This document shows, piece after piece, positions 19,635 to 31,266 of a DNA stretch of 64,000 bases; positions within the stretch are counted from its first letter, which is position 1, and the number at the start of each line of letters is the position of its first letter. The position numbers and the translations under genes are program-made. The notes beneath the pieces were generated by a model, which saw only the letters and a program-made list of their open reading frames with translations, did no database searches and was not told the DNA's origin. Source of the stretch: Leucobacter musarum subsp. musarum (lineage in GTDB: Bacteria > Actinomycetota > Actinomycetes > Actinomycetales > Microbacteriaceae); NCBI RefSeq assembly GCF_001273845.1, contig NZ_JHBW01000087.1:372001-436000 (forward strand), given 5' to 3'.

Positions 19635-20870
19635 GTGAGCGAAGCGAGCAACGAGACGTCCTGGGGACGAGTCGATGAGGACCGCACCGTGTACGTGCGC
19701 GAGGGCGATGCCGAACGCGTCGTGGGGTCCTTCCCCGATGGCACCCCTGAGGAAGCACTCGCCTACTTCACGCGCAAGTTCGCAGACCTCGAAGGTCAGG
19801 TGACGCTGCTCGAAGCGCGCATCGCCCGAGGTACCGCCGATGCGTCTGCTGCCGATACCGTCGCGAAGCTCCGCGAGTCGCTCGTCGAACCCGCCGCCGT
19901 CGGCGACATCGTCGCGCTGCGTGAACGCGTCGAGAAGCTCGGGTCGAAGACCGCTGCGCTCAGCGAGAAGCAGCAAGCAGAACGCGAAGCGGCCCGGCAG
20001 GAAGCCGTCGCCCAGCGCGAAGCGATCGCGGTCGAAGCCGAACGACTGGCCGCACAGCCCGAGGCTTCTATTCGTTGGAAAGACACCAGCCAGGCCTTCG
20101 AGCAGCTGTTCACTGATTGGCAGACCGCGCAGCGCACGGGCCCTCAGATCCCGAAGGCGCAAGCCGACGCGCTCTGGAAGCGCTTCCGCAGCGCTCGCCA
20201 GAGCTTCGATGGTGCTCGCCGTGCGCACTTCGCTCAGATGGACGCCACGAACAAGGACGTGAAGCAGCGCAAGGAGCGCATCATCGCCGCCGCGGAGGCG
20301 TTGGCACCGCGCGGCATCGAGGGCATCCCCGCGTATCGATCGCTGCTGGACGATTGGAAGGCAGCCGGGCGCGCGAGTCGCAAGCTCGACGATCAGCTCT
20401 GGGCTCGGTTCAAGGCTGCGGGTGACGTGCTCTACGAGGCAAAGGCCGCCGAAGCCGCCCAGACCAACGAAGAGTATGCAGAGAACCTCACTGCAAAGCA
20501 GGCACTGCTCGACGAGGCAGAGCCCATTCTGCAGGTTACCGAGCACGCAGCAGCGCGCAAGCAGCTCACCGCGGTGCAGCTGCGCTGGGATGAGCTCGGT
20601 CGCGTGCCCCGCGAGGCTCTTCGAGACATCGAGGGTCGTCTTCGCAAGATCGAAGATCACGTCAAGCAGCTCGAAGAGGAGCACTGGCGCAAGACGAACC
20701 CCGAAACGAAGGCTCGGAGCGAAGGTCTGCGTGGGCAGTTGGAGTCGTCGATCGCCGACCTGACTGCTGAGCTCGACGCCGCGCGGAGCGCCGGCAACGC
20801 CCGCAAGGTCGCCGACGCTGAAGAGAAGCTTGCGACGCAGCAGTCGTGGCTCGCGGCACTCGGCGACTGA
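19635..20870 (+). CDS. DUF349 coiled-coil protein
   Basis: An about 411-residue, highly charged protein with long predicted coiled coils and repeated DUF349 modules, each marked by a W-K/R pattern such as FEQLFTDWQTAQRTGPQIPKA, LDDWKAAGRASRKLDDQLW and VQLRWDELGRVPREALRDIE. Its function is not established; it occurs next to relA in many actinobacteria. I prefer the GTG at 19635, spaced properly from aggtga, over the GTG at 19623 whose upstream sequence has no ribosome site. No membrane segment is seen. Confidence 0.88.
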   Translation: MSEASNETSWGRVDEDRTVYVREGDAERVVGSFPDGTPEEALAYFTRKFADLEGQVTLLEARIARGTADASAADTVAKLRESLVEPAAVGDIVALRERVEKLGSKTAALSEKQQAEREAARQEAVAQREAIAVEAERLAAQPEASIRWKDTSQAFEQLFTDWQTAQRTGPQIPKAQADALWKRFRSARQSFDGARRAHFAQMDATNKDVKQRKERIIAAAEALAPRGIEGIPAYRSLLDDWKAAGRASRKLDDQLWARFKAAGDVLYEAKAAEAAQTNEEYAENLTAKQALLDEAEPILQVTEHAAARKQLTAVQLRWDELGRVPREALRDIEGRLRKIEDHVKQLEEEHWRKTNPETKARSEGLRGQLESSIADLTAELDAARSAGNARKVADAEEKLATQQSWLAALGD

Positions 20871-20929
20871 CGTTCGGCACGACCTTCGAGCCGCGAGCTC
20901 GAGTTCTCCACAGTTTCGCCGCACGCACG

Positions 20930-20977
20930 TTCGGGCGGGTCGTACTCCCATCATGATGGGTGAATGACCCGCCCGAA
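20930..20977. repeat. Nested palindrome over the start of the AbiEi-like gene
   Basis: Outer arms ttcgggcgggtc (20930-20941) and gacccgcccgaa (20966-20977) are perfect 12-base complements; between them cccatcatgatggg (20947-20960) is a perfect 14-base palindrome. The right outer arm covers the start codon of the next gene. It may be an operator, a cruciform or an mRNA hairpin that hides the start. Confidence 0.6.
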
Positions 20978-21554
20978 TGTCTTTCCACCGCTTCCCAGCG
21001 CACGCATCCCCCGCCGAACGCCTCCGGCACTGGGGCGGTGGCCGGTTGCGGTCATCGCCGCTGAGCGCCTGCGTGGATCACTCGTCTCGTGCGGCCCGGG
21101 GTACCGGCCGATCGGCTGGCCCGAGAACCCTCGGATACGGCTCGCCGCGCTCGAATCGTCTGTATTGCTCGGGCGTAGCGATGTTCCGCTGATCGCGGTT
21201 GCTTCCACCGCTGCGTGGGTGTGGGGCGTGGCTCGAGCACCGCGCACCCCTCTCGAATTCTCAACGCAACGACGACAGCGGTACCCGTACATACCTCCTC
21301 CCGGAGTGGTCATCCACGAGTATGCTCTCGACACCAGCGATGCATCGTGGTTCGGAGGGCTCGGCGTCGCGGCGCCGATTCGCGTCATCTGCGACCTGCT
21401 CCGTACGCCCGGCGATTTCTCACGGTCAGATCGGGTCGCCTGCAGACTGCTGCTCCTCCGTATTGACCGCGCACGACACGCGGTGACCGAGGCTCTGCAG
21501 CGGGGCCCACTTCGCCACCGACAAGTCGCGCTGCGCCGCTTGGCCGCTCTGTGA
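20964..21554 (+). CDS. AbiEi-antitoxin-like protein, orphan
   Basis: A 196-residue basic protein. The segment SDVPLIAVASTAAWVWGVARAP, then YPYIPPPGVVIHEYAL and GLGVAAPIRVICDLLR, resembles the core pattern of AbiEi-family type IV antitoxin-like proteins (S/T-A-A-x-x-x-G..., V-x-x-H, R-x-x-x-D-L). I see no AbiEii toxin gene beside it and no DUF559 nuclease motif at its end. The start ATG lies inside the nested palindrome; no ribosome site is seen. It separates the DUF349 gene from relA, which are often adjacent, and ends 43 bases before the convergent relA stop. Function is uncertain. Confidence 0.55.
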   Translation: MTRPNVFPPLPSARIPRRTPPALGRWPVAVIAAERLRGSLVSCGPGYRPIGWPENPRIRLAALESSVLLGRSDVPLIAVASTAAWVWGVARAPRTPLEFSTQRRQRYPYIPPPGVVIHEYALDTSDASWFGGLGVAAPIRVICDLLRTPGDFSRSDRVACRLLLLRIDRARHAVTEALQRGPLRHRQVALRRLAAL

Positions 21555-21597
21555 GCGCTCCACACCAAGTTCAGTGAGCAGGCACTGACCGGTCAAC

Positions 21598-23844
21598 TCA
21601 ATTCGTGATGCGATAGACGTCGTACACGCCGTCGATGCGCCGCACCGCGTTGAGCACGTGTTCGAGGTGCGTCGCGTTCGCCATCTCGAACACGAAACGG
21701 CTGATCGCGAGGCGCGCGCTTGACGTGTTCACCGAGGCCGACAGAATGTTCACGTGGTGCTCCGAGAGCGTACGAGTGACATCCGAAAGCAAGCCTGAAC
21801 GATCAAGTGCTTCGACCTGAATCTGCACGAGGAAGACACTCTTTGACGTCGGCGCCCATTCGACCCCCACCACGCGGTCTTCCTGCTCGCGAAGCGCGAG
21901 GAAGTTATGGCAATCCACACGGTGCACTGAGACGCCTTGGCCCTTAGTGACGAACCCGAGGATCTCATCGCCGGGAACCGGGGTGCAGCACTTCGCGAGC
22001 TTGGCGAGCACATCGGACGCCCCGGTGACCACGACGCCGCTGGAGTCGGTGGTCTTGGGTGCACGCGGAGCCTCGATGATCGGCAGCGTTGCAAGCGCCG
22101 GTTCCGTGGACGTCTGCTCGTCGAAGACCAGCGCGGTGACCTTTTCCACCACAGACTGCGCAGAGACGTGCCCCTCGCCTACGGCAGCGTAGAGAGCCGT
22201 GACGTCGAGATATCGCAGTTGCAGGGCGATCTGTTGCAGCGCCGCAGAGTTCATGACCCGGTGCAGCGGAAGGCCCTGCTTGCGCAGCGCCTTGGTGATC
22301 TCGACCTTGCCGGCCTCCGCCGCCTCTTCGCGACGTTCCTTCGTGAACCACTGACGGATCTTGTTCTGCGCCCGCTTGCTCTGTACGAAATTGAGCCAGT
22401 CTTGGTTGGGCCCGGCATTCGGATCCTTGGAGGTGAATACCTCGACGACATCGCCGTTCTGCAGCGCGGTTTCGAGCGGCACGAGGCGCCCGTTGACGCG
22501 CGCGCCCATGGTGCGATGGCCGACCTCGGTGTGCACGGCATACGCGAAGTCGACGGTCGTTCCTCCCGCCGGGAGCCCGATCACGCGCCCCTTCGGAGTG
22601 AAGACGTAGACCTCTTTCGCGCCGATCTCGTAGCGCAGCGCATCGAGGAATTCGCTCGGGTCTTCAGTCTCGGCCTGCCAGTCCGAGATATGCGCTAGCC
22701 ACGCCATATCGTTTGACGTTTGCGTCTGGCCCGACTGACGCTGCTTGTACTTCCAGTGGGCCGCGACACCGTACTCGGCACGCTGATGCATCTCGACGGT
22801 GCGAATCTGAATTTCGACTGCTCGGCCGTCGGGCCCGATCACCGTGGTGTGCAGCGACTGGTACAGGTTGAATTTCGGCGTCGCGATGTAGTCCTTGAAC
22901 CTGCCAGGTATTGGAGTCCACCGCGCGTGCACAGCACCCAAGACCGCGTAGCAATCGCGGATAGAGTTCACCAGCACACGGATTCCCACGAGGTCGTAGA
23001 TCTCGTCAAAATCGCGACCTCGCACGATCATCTTCTGATAGATCGAGTAGAGCTCTTTCGGGCGACCGGTGACCTCACCGCGGATCTTCGACTCGCGGAG
23101 ATCACTTTCGATGGAACTGATCACCACGCCAACGAGTTCATCGCGTTGCGGGTTGCGCTGCGCGACGAGGTTCTGGATCTCGGCGTAGAGCTTGGGCTTC
23201 AATACGGCGAAAGAGAGATCTTCGAGTTCAGTCTTCATCGACTGAATGCCGAGTCGATGCGCCAGCGGCGCATAGATCTCGATGGTCTCCTGCGCCTTGC
23301 GCTTCGCGGAATCGCTCGACACGAACCCCCAGGTTCGCGCGTTGTGCAGTCGATCAGCCAGTTTGATGACGAGCACACGAATGTCTTTCGACATTGCGAC
23401 GACCATCTTGCGCACCGTCTCGGCCTGTGCCGAGTCGCCGTACTTCACCTTGTCGAGCTTTGTCACGCCATCGACGAGCATCGCGATCTCGTCGCCGAAT
23501 TCCTGGCTCAATTGGTCGAGCGTGTACTCCGTGTCTTCGACGGTGTCGTGGAGCAACGCAGCTGCAATGGCCACGGGCGCAATGCCGAGGTCGGCCAAAA
23601 TCTGGGCGACTGCGATGGGGTGGGTGATGTACGGCTCGCCACTGCGCCGTTTCTGGCCCCGGTGCGCGCGTTCGGCAACCGCGTAAGCTCGTTCGATGAC
23701 CGACAGGTCGGCACGAGGGTGGTTGCCTCGCACGGTGCGAATCAACTGATCCACGGCACCCGGGGCGCTGCCCCGCGAGAAGATTCTGGGCACCAGGCGC
23801 CGGAGCGCCGTCGTGCCACTGGTCGTTGCGTCTTGTGTCGCCAC
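21598..23844 (-). CDS. relA: Bifunctional (p)ppGpp synthase/hydrolase RelA/SpoT
   Basis: The 748-residue protein makes and breaks the stringent-response alarmone. Both active sites look intact: hydrolase HD motifs (KRRSGEPYITHP, ALLHDTVEDT, KLADRLHNARTW) and synthetase motifs (RFKDYIATPKFNLYQSLHTTV with EIQIRTVEMHQRAEYGVAAHW). A TGS domain (VYVFTPKGRVIGLPAGGT), a CC/helical part and a C-terminal ACT domain follow. The GTG at 23844 has gggaggtgagcc upstream. As is usual in actinobacteria this is the single long RSH gene, and it lies next to secDF. Confidence 0.97.
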   Translation of the reverse strand: MATQDATTSGTTALRRLVPRIFSRGSAPGAVDQLIRTVRGNHPRADLSVIERAYAVAERAHRGQKRRSGEPYITHPIAVAQILADLGIAPVAIAAALLHDTVEDTEYTLDQLSQEFGDEIAMLVDGVTKLDKVKYGDSAQAETVRKMVVAMSKDIRVLVIKLADRLHNARTWGFVSSDSAKRKAQETIEIYAPLAHRLGIQSMKTELEDLSFAVLKPKLYAEIQNLVAQRNPQRDELVGVVISSIESDLRESKIRGEVTGRPKELYSIYQKMIVRGRDFDEIYDLVGIRVLVNSIRDCYAVLGAVHARWTPIPGRFKDYIATPKFNLYQSLHTTVIGPDGRAVEIQIRTVEMHQRAEYGVAAHWKYKQRQSGQTQTSNDMAWLAHISDWQAETEDPSEFLDALRYEIGAKEVYVFTPKGRVIGLPAGGTTVDFAYAVHTEVGHRTMGARVNGRLVPLETALQNGDVVEVFTSKDPNAGPNQDWLNFVQSKRAQNKIRQWFTKERREEAAEAGKVEITKALRKQGLPLHRVMNSAALQQIALQLRYLDVTALYAAVGEGHVSAQSVVEKVTALVFDEQTSTEPALATLPIIEAPRAPKTTDSSGVVVTGASDVLAKLAKCCTPVPGDEILGFVTKGQGVSVHRVDCHNFLALREQEDRVVGVEWAPTSKSVFLVQIQVEALDRSGLLSDVTRTLSEHHVNILSASVNTSSARLAISRFVFEMANATHLEHVLNAVRRIDGVYDVYRITN

Positions 23845-23936
23845 GGCTCACCTCCCTGGAATGATTGAACGCTACACCCCGCGCCCAGCGCGGAGCAAAA
23901 CGAGCGACGCGGCGTGCGCACCCCGATAGATACACG

Positions 23937-23975
23937 AAACGCCGAGGGAGACGGTCACCCGTTCCCCCGGCGTTT
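23937..23975 (-). terminator. Hairpin terminator after secF
   Basis: aaacgccgaggga pairs with tcccccggcgttt across a 13-base loop with one mismatch. It begins 12 bases past the secF stop and lies ahead of relA on the same strand, so it closes the yajC-secD-secF unit. Confidence 0.75.
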
Positions 23976-23987
23976 CACAGACGCGCA

Positions 23988-25043
23988 TTAGCGCACCGGC
24001 TCCTCGAGCCCGCCGTCGCCCGCGTCTGCCACGGCATCCGCGGTGGTGGCGTCGTTGCGTTCACGCAACCGCAGCACCTTGGCATCGCGCTTCTTGATCG
24101 CTGCCTCGCCCTCGCGCAGGTGCGCATAGGCCGGAGAGGCGATGAAGATCGTGGAATACGCTCCCACGAAGATACCGATGAAGAGCGCGAGCGAGATGTC
24201 GCGCAGTGTTCCCGCGCCGAGCACGAATGCACCGATGAAGAGAATCGAGCCGACGGGCAACAGCGCGACGATCGAGGTGTTGATCGAACGCACCAGCGTC
24301 TGGTTCACGCCCAAGTTCACCGATTCCGCAAACGTGCGTCGATCGTTCAATTCACCCGGGGCCGTGTTCTCGCGGATCTTATCGAACACCACGACGGTGT
24401 CGTACAGCGAGTAGCCCAGAATCGTGAGGAACCCGATCATCGCCGCAGGCGTGATCTCGAACCCGGAAATTCCGTAGATGCCAGCCGTGATCACCAGGTC
24501 GTGGAGCAACGCGATGATGGCGGCGAGCGACATCTTCCATGTGCGGAAGTAAATCGCCATGACCAAGGCCGCGAACAAGATGAACACGATCAGGGCGATG
24601 ATCGCCTGACGAGTGATGTCTTGCCCCCATGCAGGCCCGATGTAGGAGGTCGTGACCTCATCGACCGGCACATCGTACTTCGTGGCGAGCGCTTCGGCGA
24701 CGACTCGGTTCTCCGCGTCGTCCAGCGCCTCCGTCTGCACGCGTATGTCGGTGGGGCCGAGCTGAGACACGCGAGGCGCGCTCGACGGCAACGCCTCCCG
24801 GACCGCCGCCTCGGCGATCGCCGGGTCGCGGTCCTGGCCATCGGCGAGGTGCACCTGGAACTGGCTGCCACCGGTGAATTCGATACCGAACGCGAACCCG
24901 CCACGCAGCATCGGGCCCGCGATCGAGATCACGATCAAGATCAGCGAGATCAGGTACCACGTCTTGCGTCGACCGACGAAGTTGATGGACTTCTCACCGG
25001 TGTAGAGCGCGTTGCCGAACTCGGCGAATGAGCGACGAGCCAT
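23988..25043 (-). CDS. secF: Protein translocase subunit SecF
   Basis: SecF works with SecD to pull exported proteins out of the Sec channel using the proton gradient. The 351 residues have an N-terminal span (about 28-48), the periplasmic-type domain starting FGIEFTGGSQFQVHL, and five further spans with the conserved GYSLYDTVVVFDKIREN motif. The C-terminal tail is charged. It follows secD by two bases. Confidence 0.97.
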   Translation of the reverse strand: MARRSFAEFGNALYTGEKSINFVGRRKTWYLISLILIVISIAGPMLRGGFAFGIEFTGGSQFQVHLADGQDRDPAIAEAAVREALPSSAPRVSQLGPTDIRVQTEALDDAENRVVAEALATKYDVPVDEVTTSYIGPAWGQDITRQAIIALIVFILFAALVMAIYFRTWKMSLAAIIALLHDLVITAGIYGISGFEITPAAMIGFLTILGYSLYDTVVVFDKIRENTAPGELNDRRTFAESVNLGVNQTLVRSINTSIVALLPVGSILFIGAFVLGAGTLRDISLALFIGIFVGAYSTIFIASPAYAHLREGEAAIKKRDAKVLRLRERNDATTADAVADAGDGGLEEPVR

Positions 25044-25045
25044 GA

Positions 25046-26824
25046 TCAGCTGTCCTTTCCGGTCGAGGCGTTGGCTGCGAGGGCCTTGCGCTCGGCGATC
25101 GTCTGGCGACGGGCGGCTTCGCCCTGGCTGCGTGCGTTCTTCTTACCGGCGCCCTGGCTGGACATCACCGGCTCGCGGAACTGCATGCGACCGCGGTACA
25201 CCGCGCCGAGCTTATTCGGATCGAGCCCAGAGAAGGGGTGCCCGCCCTGGTAGAACCGAGTCCGTGCGAGCAGCGTCATCATCGGGTGCGTGAAGAGTGC
25301 CACGACCGCGACGTCCACGAGGGTCGTCAGGCCCAGTGTGAACGCGAAGCCCTTCACGTTGCCCACAGCCAGGATGAAGAGGATCACCGCGGCGAGGAAG
25401 TTGACGCCGTCCGAGGCAAGCACCGTGCGGAACGCGCGCTTCCATCCGTGCTCGACCGCGCTCTCGATGGAGAATCCGTCGCGCAGCGCGTCACGAATGC
25501 GCTCGAAGTAGACGATGAACGAATCCGCTGTAAATCCGACCGCAACGATGATGCCCGCGACGCCGGCCAACGACAATCGGTAGCCCTGTCGCCACGAGAA
25601 GAAGGTGAGCAGGAGGTAGGTCAGAATACCGGCGATCACCAAGGATGCGACGGTGAGCGAACCCAGGGCGCGGTATTGGAATGCGGAGTAGATCACCACG
25701 AGCACGAGGCCGATCAACCCGGCGAGAAGCCCCGCCGCGAGCTGGTTCGTGCCGAGCGTCGCTGAGATATCTTCCTGGCTTTGCACGGTGAAGTCGATCG
25801 GCAGAGCTCCGAACTTCAGCTGATCGGCGAGCGCCGCAGCCGACTCCTGGGTGAACTGGCCACTGATCGACGGGCGACCGTCGAGAATCTGAGCCTGCAT
25901 CGTCGGAGCGGAGAGCACGCGACCATCGAGCACGAACGCGAACTGATTCTGGGGCGCAGTTGCGCCGAAGAGTCGCGTGCTGATCTTGCCGAACGTCTCG
26001 GTGCCCTGCTTGTTCATGATGATCTGCACGACCCACTCGCCGGTGGAGGCGCCCGTGGAGGTTGTACCGACCTGAGCCGTCGCGTCGCTGATCACGGAGC
26101 CGTCGAGCTCGACGGGGCCCAGAATGTACTTCAGCGCGCCCGTGTCGTCACAGGTAATGAGCGGACGGTCGTCAGGAGCGTCACCGGCTCCCAGCGCATC
26201 CTCGGAGTTGCAGGTGAAGGCATCGAACTTCTCCTGGAGCGCCGGGGTGATCCAGGCAAGATCGCCAGCGCTCTCGGGAATCGTCTCGGGGTCGAGATCG
26301 CTCGTGTCAGTCGCGGCCGCATCGTCGGCTTTCGCGTCAGCATCCTTCGCGTCAGCATCCTTCGCGTCATCTTCCGCAGCTGCCGCTTCGTCTTCGCTGA
26401 CTTCGGTATCCGCTGTCGCGGCACTCGCACTGACGTTGTACGTCAGGACCGGGCGGAAGTCGAGCTTCGCCGAAGCTTCGATGCGCTGCAACGTGGCTTC
26501 ATCGGCCTTCCCGGGAATCGAGACCGAGATGTGCTGGTTACCCTGCGTCGTAATCTCGGCCTCGGAGACGCCGGCTGCGTCGACACGCTGACGGATGATC
26601 GACACTGCTTGCTGCAGTTGGTCGCCCGCGACCGTCTCGCCATCGGTCTGCTCCGCCGCGAGCAGAATCTGAGTTCCGCCTTGCAGGTCGAGCGCCAGCT
26701 TCGGCGTCCACGTAGCGCTGCTCCGGAACACGCCATAGGCGATGAGACCGGAGAGCCCCACAATGATGATCAGAAGGAAGATGAGTGAGCGACGGGCTCG
26801 CCTCACGGCGGGTGAAGACGCCAA
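25046..26824 (-). CDS. secD: Protein translocase subunit SecD
   Basis: SecD, partner of SecF. The 592 residues show an N-terminal span (about 13-34), LALDLQGGTQILL, the P1 domain interrupted by an acidic alanine-aspartate insertion (residues about 136-180), then GRPSISGQFTQESAAALADQLKFGALP and the six-helix export domain with AVGFTADSFIVYFERIRD. The start at 26824 is a TTG with only a weak, distant purine stretch; a GTG at 26806 is an alternative. It sits between yajC and secF. Confidence 0.95.
   Translation of the reverse strand: MASSPAVRRARRSLIFLLIIIVGLSGLIAYGVFRSSATWTPKLALDLQGGTQILLAAEQTDGETVAGDQLQQAVSIIRQRVDAAGVSEAEITTQGNQHISVSIPGKADEATLQRIEASAKLDFRPVLTYNVSASAATADTEVSEDEAAAAEDDAKDADAKDADAKADDAAATDTSDLDPETIPESAGDLAWITPALQEKFDAFTCNSEDALGAGDAPDDRPLITCDDTGALKYILGPVELDGSVISDATAQVGTTSTGASTGEWVVQIIMNKQGTETFGKISTRLFGATAPQNQFAFVLDGRVLSAPTMQAQILDGRPSISGQFTQESAAALADQLKFGALPIDFTVQSQEDISATLGTNQLAAGLLAGLIGLVLVVIYSAFQYRALGSLTVASLVIAGILTYLLLTFFSWRQGYRLSLAGVAGIIVAVGFTADSFIVYFERIRDALRDGFSIESAVEHGWKRAFRTVLASDGVNFLAAVILFILAVGNVKGFAFTLGLTTLVDVAVVALFTHPMMTLLARTRFYQGGHPFSGLDPNKLGAVYRGRMQFREPVMSSQGAGKKNARSQGEAARRQTIAERKALAANASTGKDS
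26331..26369. repeat. 15-base tandem repeat inside secD
   Basis: The unit ttcgcgtcagcatcc occurs twice in full and a further 9 bases follow. It encodes the alternating D-A-K stretch of the acidic insertion in SecD. Such repeats can change copy number by slippage in units of five codons without a frameshift. Confidence 0.85.
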
Positions 26825-26888
26825 GACTGGACTGCTTTCTCTCTACGCGAGCGGGGATGGTTGCGGCCCGAGAGCCGCAACCACAGGA

Positions 26889-27380
26889 TCAGGCCTTGGG
26901 CGCTGAACCGGTTCCCGTCTCATCGGCATCGGGGGTTTCGCCGGTGTTGCCCGCGATTTCGGACTCAGCGGCGGCAGCGCCATTCTGCGCAGCCGTTTCG
27001 GCATCCGCAGCGGCATCCGCGATCGGCGACGTCTCGTTCTGAGCACCGAGACGCTCGCCGAACGCGGGGTCGTCATCGGGCGCAAGATCTGCAGCGGGTG
27101 CAGCGGCAGCTGCATCAACCGGCGATACGACCTGCGACACCGCGTTGCGGTGCACGACAAAGGTCGAGGTGCCGCTGCGCACGGTCACCTTGTTGTCTTC
27201 TTCGTCGATCGAGTCAATCGTGCCGTAAATGCCCGACTGCAGCATCACCTCGGCACCGGGACGAACATTGTTCTGCAGCTCCTGCATCGCTGCCTGACGC
27301 TTCTTGCCGTTGCGGAACATGAAGAAGATCAACAGCGCGATCAGCGCGAACATCACAATAGTGATCGGGTCCAGAGCCAC
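26889..27380 (-). CDS. yajC: Preprotein translocase subunit YajC
   Basis: YajC is a small accessory of SecDF. The 163 residues have one membrane span (about 5-22), the conserved FRNGKKRQAAMQELQNNVRPGAEVMLQSGIYGTI core and a long acidic, alanine-rich tail from about residue 100, longer than in Gram-negative YajC. It opens the yajC-secD-secF unit; the 64-base gap to secD has no terminator. Confidence 0.93.
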   Translation of the reverse strand: MALDPITIVMFALIALLIFFMFRNGKKRQAAMQELQNNVRPGAEVMLQSGIYGTIDSIDEEDNKVTVRSGTSTFVVHRNAVSQVVSPVDAAAAAPAADLAPDDDPAFGERLGAQNETSPIADAAADAETAAQNGAAAAESEIAGNTGETPDADETGTGSAPKA

Positions 27381-27522
27381 AATGGTCCTTTCAATGGGCG
27401 TGCACGTGCGTCTCGTGAGGCACAGATTCGATCAGTTTATCGGGAGGTCGCTGTGAATGCTCCCCGCCATCTGATGATTTTCTGGGCGAATCGCATGCCC
27501 CTACCCGCACGAGCGAGTGCGA

Positions 27523-28521
27523 CTACCCCACCGTCGGGGATTCAAGACCCACGTGCTCCCATCCGAGGCGCGTCGCGACGCGTCCGCGGGGCGTGCGCGA
27601 CAGCAATCCCGTGCGCACGAGGAACGGCTCGACGACCGCCTCGATGGTCTCCGCCTCTTCGCCGACCGACACCGCGAGCGTCGATAGGCCGACCGGCCCG
27701 CCATTAAAGCGCTCGACGACCGCTCGGAGCACCTCGCGGTCGAGTCGGTCAAGTCCGTGCTCGTCCACATCGTAGAGCGCCAGTGCGGCTCGCACGGTGC
27801 CGGTATCACCCGGCGCCTCGTGCACCAGGCTGTAATCGCGCACGCGTCGCAGCAGTCGGTTCGCGATGCGCGGCGTTCCGCGTGAACGACGGGCGATCTC
27901 CTCGACCCCGGTCTCAGACAACGAGAAGCCGAGCAGTCCGGCTGCCCGGCGCACGACACTGGCCAGCTCTTCATCGGCATAGAACTCGAGATGCGCGGTA
28001 AACCCGAAACGATCGCGCAGCGGGTTCGGGAGCAGCCCGGCGCGAGTCGTCGCGCCGACGAGCGTGAATGGCGCCAGGTCGAGGGGCACCGAAGTTGCTC
28101 CGGCTCCCTTGCCGACCATGATGTCGACTTTGAAGTCCTCCATCGCCAGATAGAGCATCTCTTCGGCGCTGCGCGCCATGCGATGGATCTCATCGATGAA
28201 CAGCACTTCGCCCGGGGTGAGCGCGGAGAGCACAGCGGCGAGGTCGCCCGCATGCTGAATCGCCGGGCCTGAGGTCTGATGCAACGGCTTGTCGAGTTCA
28301 GCGGCGACGATCATCGACAGCGTGGTCTTGCCGAGCCCGGGCGGCCCAGCGAGCAGGATGTGATCCGGAGTGTGTCGACGCATGGTCGCGGCATCGAGCA
28401 ACAGCGACAGCTGCCGACGCACCTTCGCTTGGCCGACGAACTCTGCGAGCGTCGCCGGGCGCAACGCCCCCTCGTAGCCCTGCTCGGAGGGGGTCGCCTG
28501 CGCCGACAACTCCCCCGTCAT
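27523..28521 (-). CDS. ruvB: Holliday junction branch-migration helicase RuvB
   Basis: RuvB is the AAA+ motor that drives branch migration on a RuvA-bound junction. The 332 residues contain [12 protein letters not shown], Walker [10 protein letters not shown], Walker [34 protein letters not shown] and the winged-helix end with [16 protein letters not shown] and RTPRGRVAT. Length is normal. It overlaps ruvA by ATGA. Confidence 0.98.
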   Translation of the reverse strand: MTGELSAQATPSEQGYEGALRPATLAEFVGQAKVRRQLSLLLDAATMRRHTPDHILLAGPPGLGKTTLSMIVAAELDKPLHQTSGPAIQHAGDLAAVLSALTPGEVLFIDEIHRMARSAEEMLYLAMEDFKVDIMVGKGAGATSVPLDLAPFTLVGATTRAGLLPNPLRDRFGFTAHLEFYADEELASVVRRAAGLLGFSLSETGVEEIARRSRGTPRIANRLLRRVRDYSLVHEAPGDTGTVRAALALYDVDEHGLDRLDREVLRAVVERFNGGPVGLSTLAVSVGEEAETIEAVVEPFLVRTGLLSRTPRGRVATRLGWEHVGLESPTVG

Positions 28522-29159
28522 CGGGCACCCCTCGACGCACGATTGCCGCCGCGACCCGCTTGGAGCAGCGCCAGGGCTGCTCGGAGGAGCCCGGCATGGT
28601 CTGAGGGCGCCCCCGCCGCGAGCGCGTCATCGACGGCGACTCGAGCATCGGATTCGCTCCAGCCCAGGCCCGCAAGCCCGTCAGCCACGGCGGCGGCGGT
28701 CGCCTCACCTGCGTCCGGAACCGAGTCGGCTTCATTGCCAGGCCCCGCACCGAGCGCGATCTCGGAGAGCTTGCCGGCGAGCGAGACGGTGATGAGTTTC
28801 GCCGTCTTCGGACCGATGCCCGACACCTTGCGAAACGGTTTCTCGTCGTCGTTCGCAACGGCGCCGGCAATCTCACTGGGCGTCAAGGCAGAGAGCACCC
28901 CGAGCGCACTCCGCGGGCCGACACCCGACACCGCGATCAGGTGGCCGAAGACGTCGAGTTCCTGCTGCGAGGCGAACCCGAAGAGCGTGAGCGAGTCTTC
29001 GCGAACGACCAACGACGTCAACAGGAGGAGTTCATCGCCGGGCACCGCTTGAGCGACGCGCCCGTGCGGCACTTCCACACGCATACCGAGGCCGCCGACC
29101 TCGATCACTACCCAGCCGGCACCGGAGGCGAGCACCGGCCCGCGAATCGAAGCAATCAC
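28518..29159 (-). CDS. ruvA: Holliday junction DNA-binding protein RuvA
   Basis: RuvA forms a tetramer on the junction and loads RuvB. The 213 residues start [25 protein letters not shown], carry two helix-hairpin-helix segments ([11 protein letters not shown] and [10 protein letters not shown]) and a C-terminal domain after a linker. The usual upstream neighbour ruvC is absent: the next gene on this strand is leuA, with 93 bases between. Confidence 0.96.
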   Translation of the reverse strand: MIASIRGPVLASGAGWVVIEVGGLGMRVEVPHGRVAQAVPGDELLLLTSLVVREDSLTLFGFASQQELDVFGHLIAVSGVGPRSALGVLSALTPSEIAGAVANDDEKPFRKVSGIGPKTAKLITVSLAGKLSEIALGAGPGNEADSVPDAGEATAAAVADGLAGLGWSESDARVAVDDALAAGAPSDHAGLLRAALALLQAGRGGNRASRGAR

Positions 29160-29252
29160 CCCATCACCCTACGAGGTTCCATCGACATCGGCCGCAGCGC
29201 CACTCCGTGCACTCGAACATATGTACGATTCGGGAGCGACGCTGCCGATGCG

Positions 29253-31159
<1,907 letters not shown>

Positions 31160-31166
31160 GTGGATC

Positions 31167-31172
31167 ACTCTA
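31167..31172 (-). promoter_or_regulatory. Candidate -10 box of the leuA leader
   Basis: TAGAGT ends 7 bases before the leader-peptide ATG, so the leader transcript may start at that ATG. The -35 region is weak (tctgaa or ctgaac). Confidence 0.45.
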
Positions 31173-31253
31173 GCACTTCGCGGCTCCGCGTTCAGACGAG
31201 GTGCGCGCCTCGAAGTCGCACACGTGACCTCGGCGCTCACCGCACGAGTGCCC

Positions 31254-31259
31254 TAGCCT
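31254..31259 (+). promoter_or_regulatory. Candidate -10 box of the DUF2207 gene
   Basis: TAGCCT ends 7 bases before the ATG at 31267, consistent with a leaderless mRNA. No ribosome site is seen. Confidence 0.35.
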
Positions 31260-31266
31260 GGCATGC

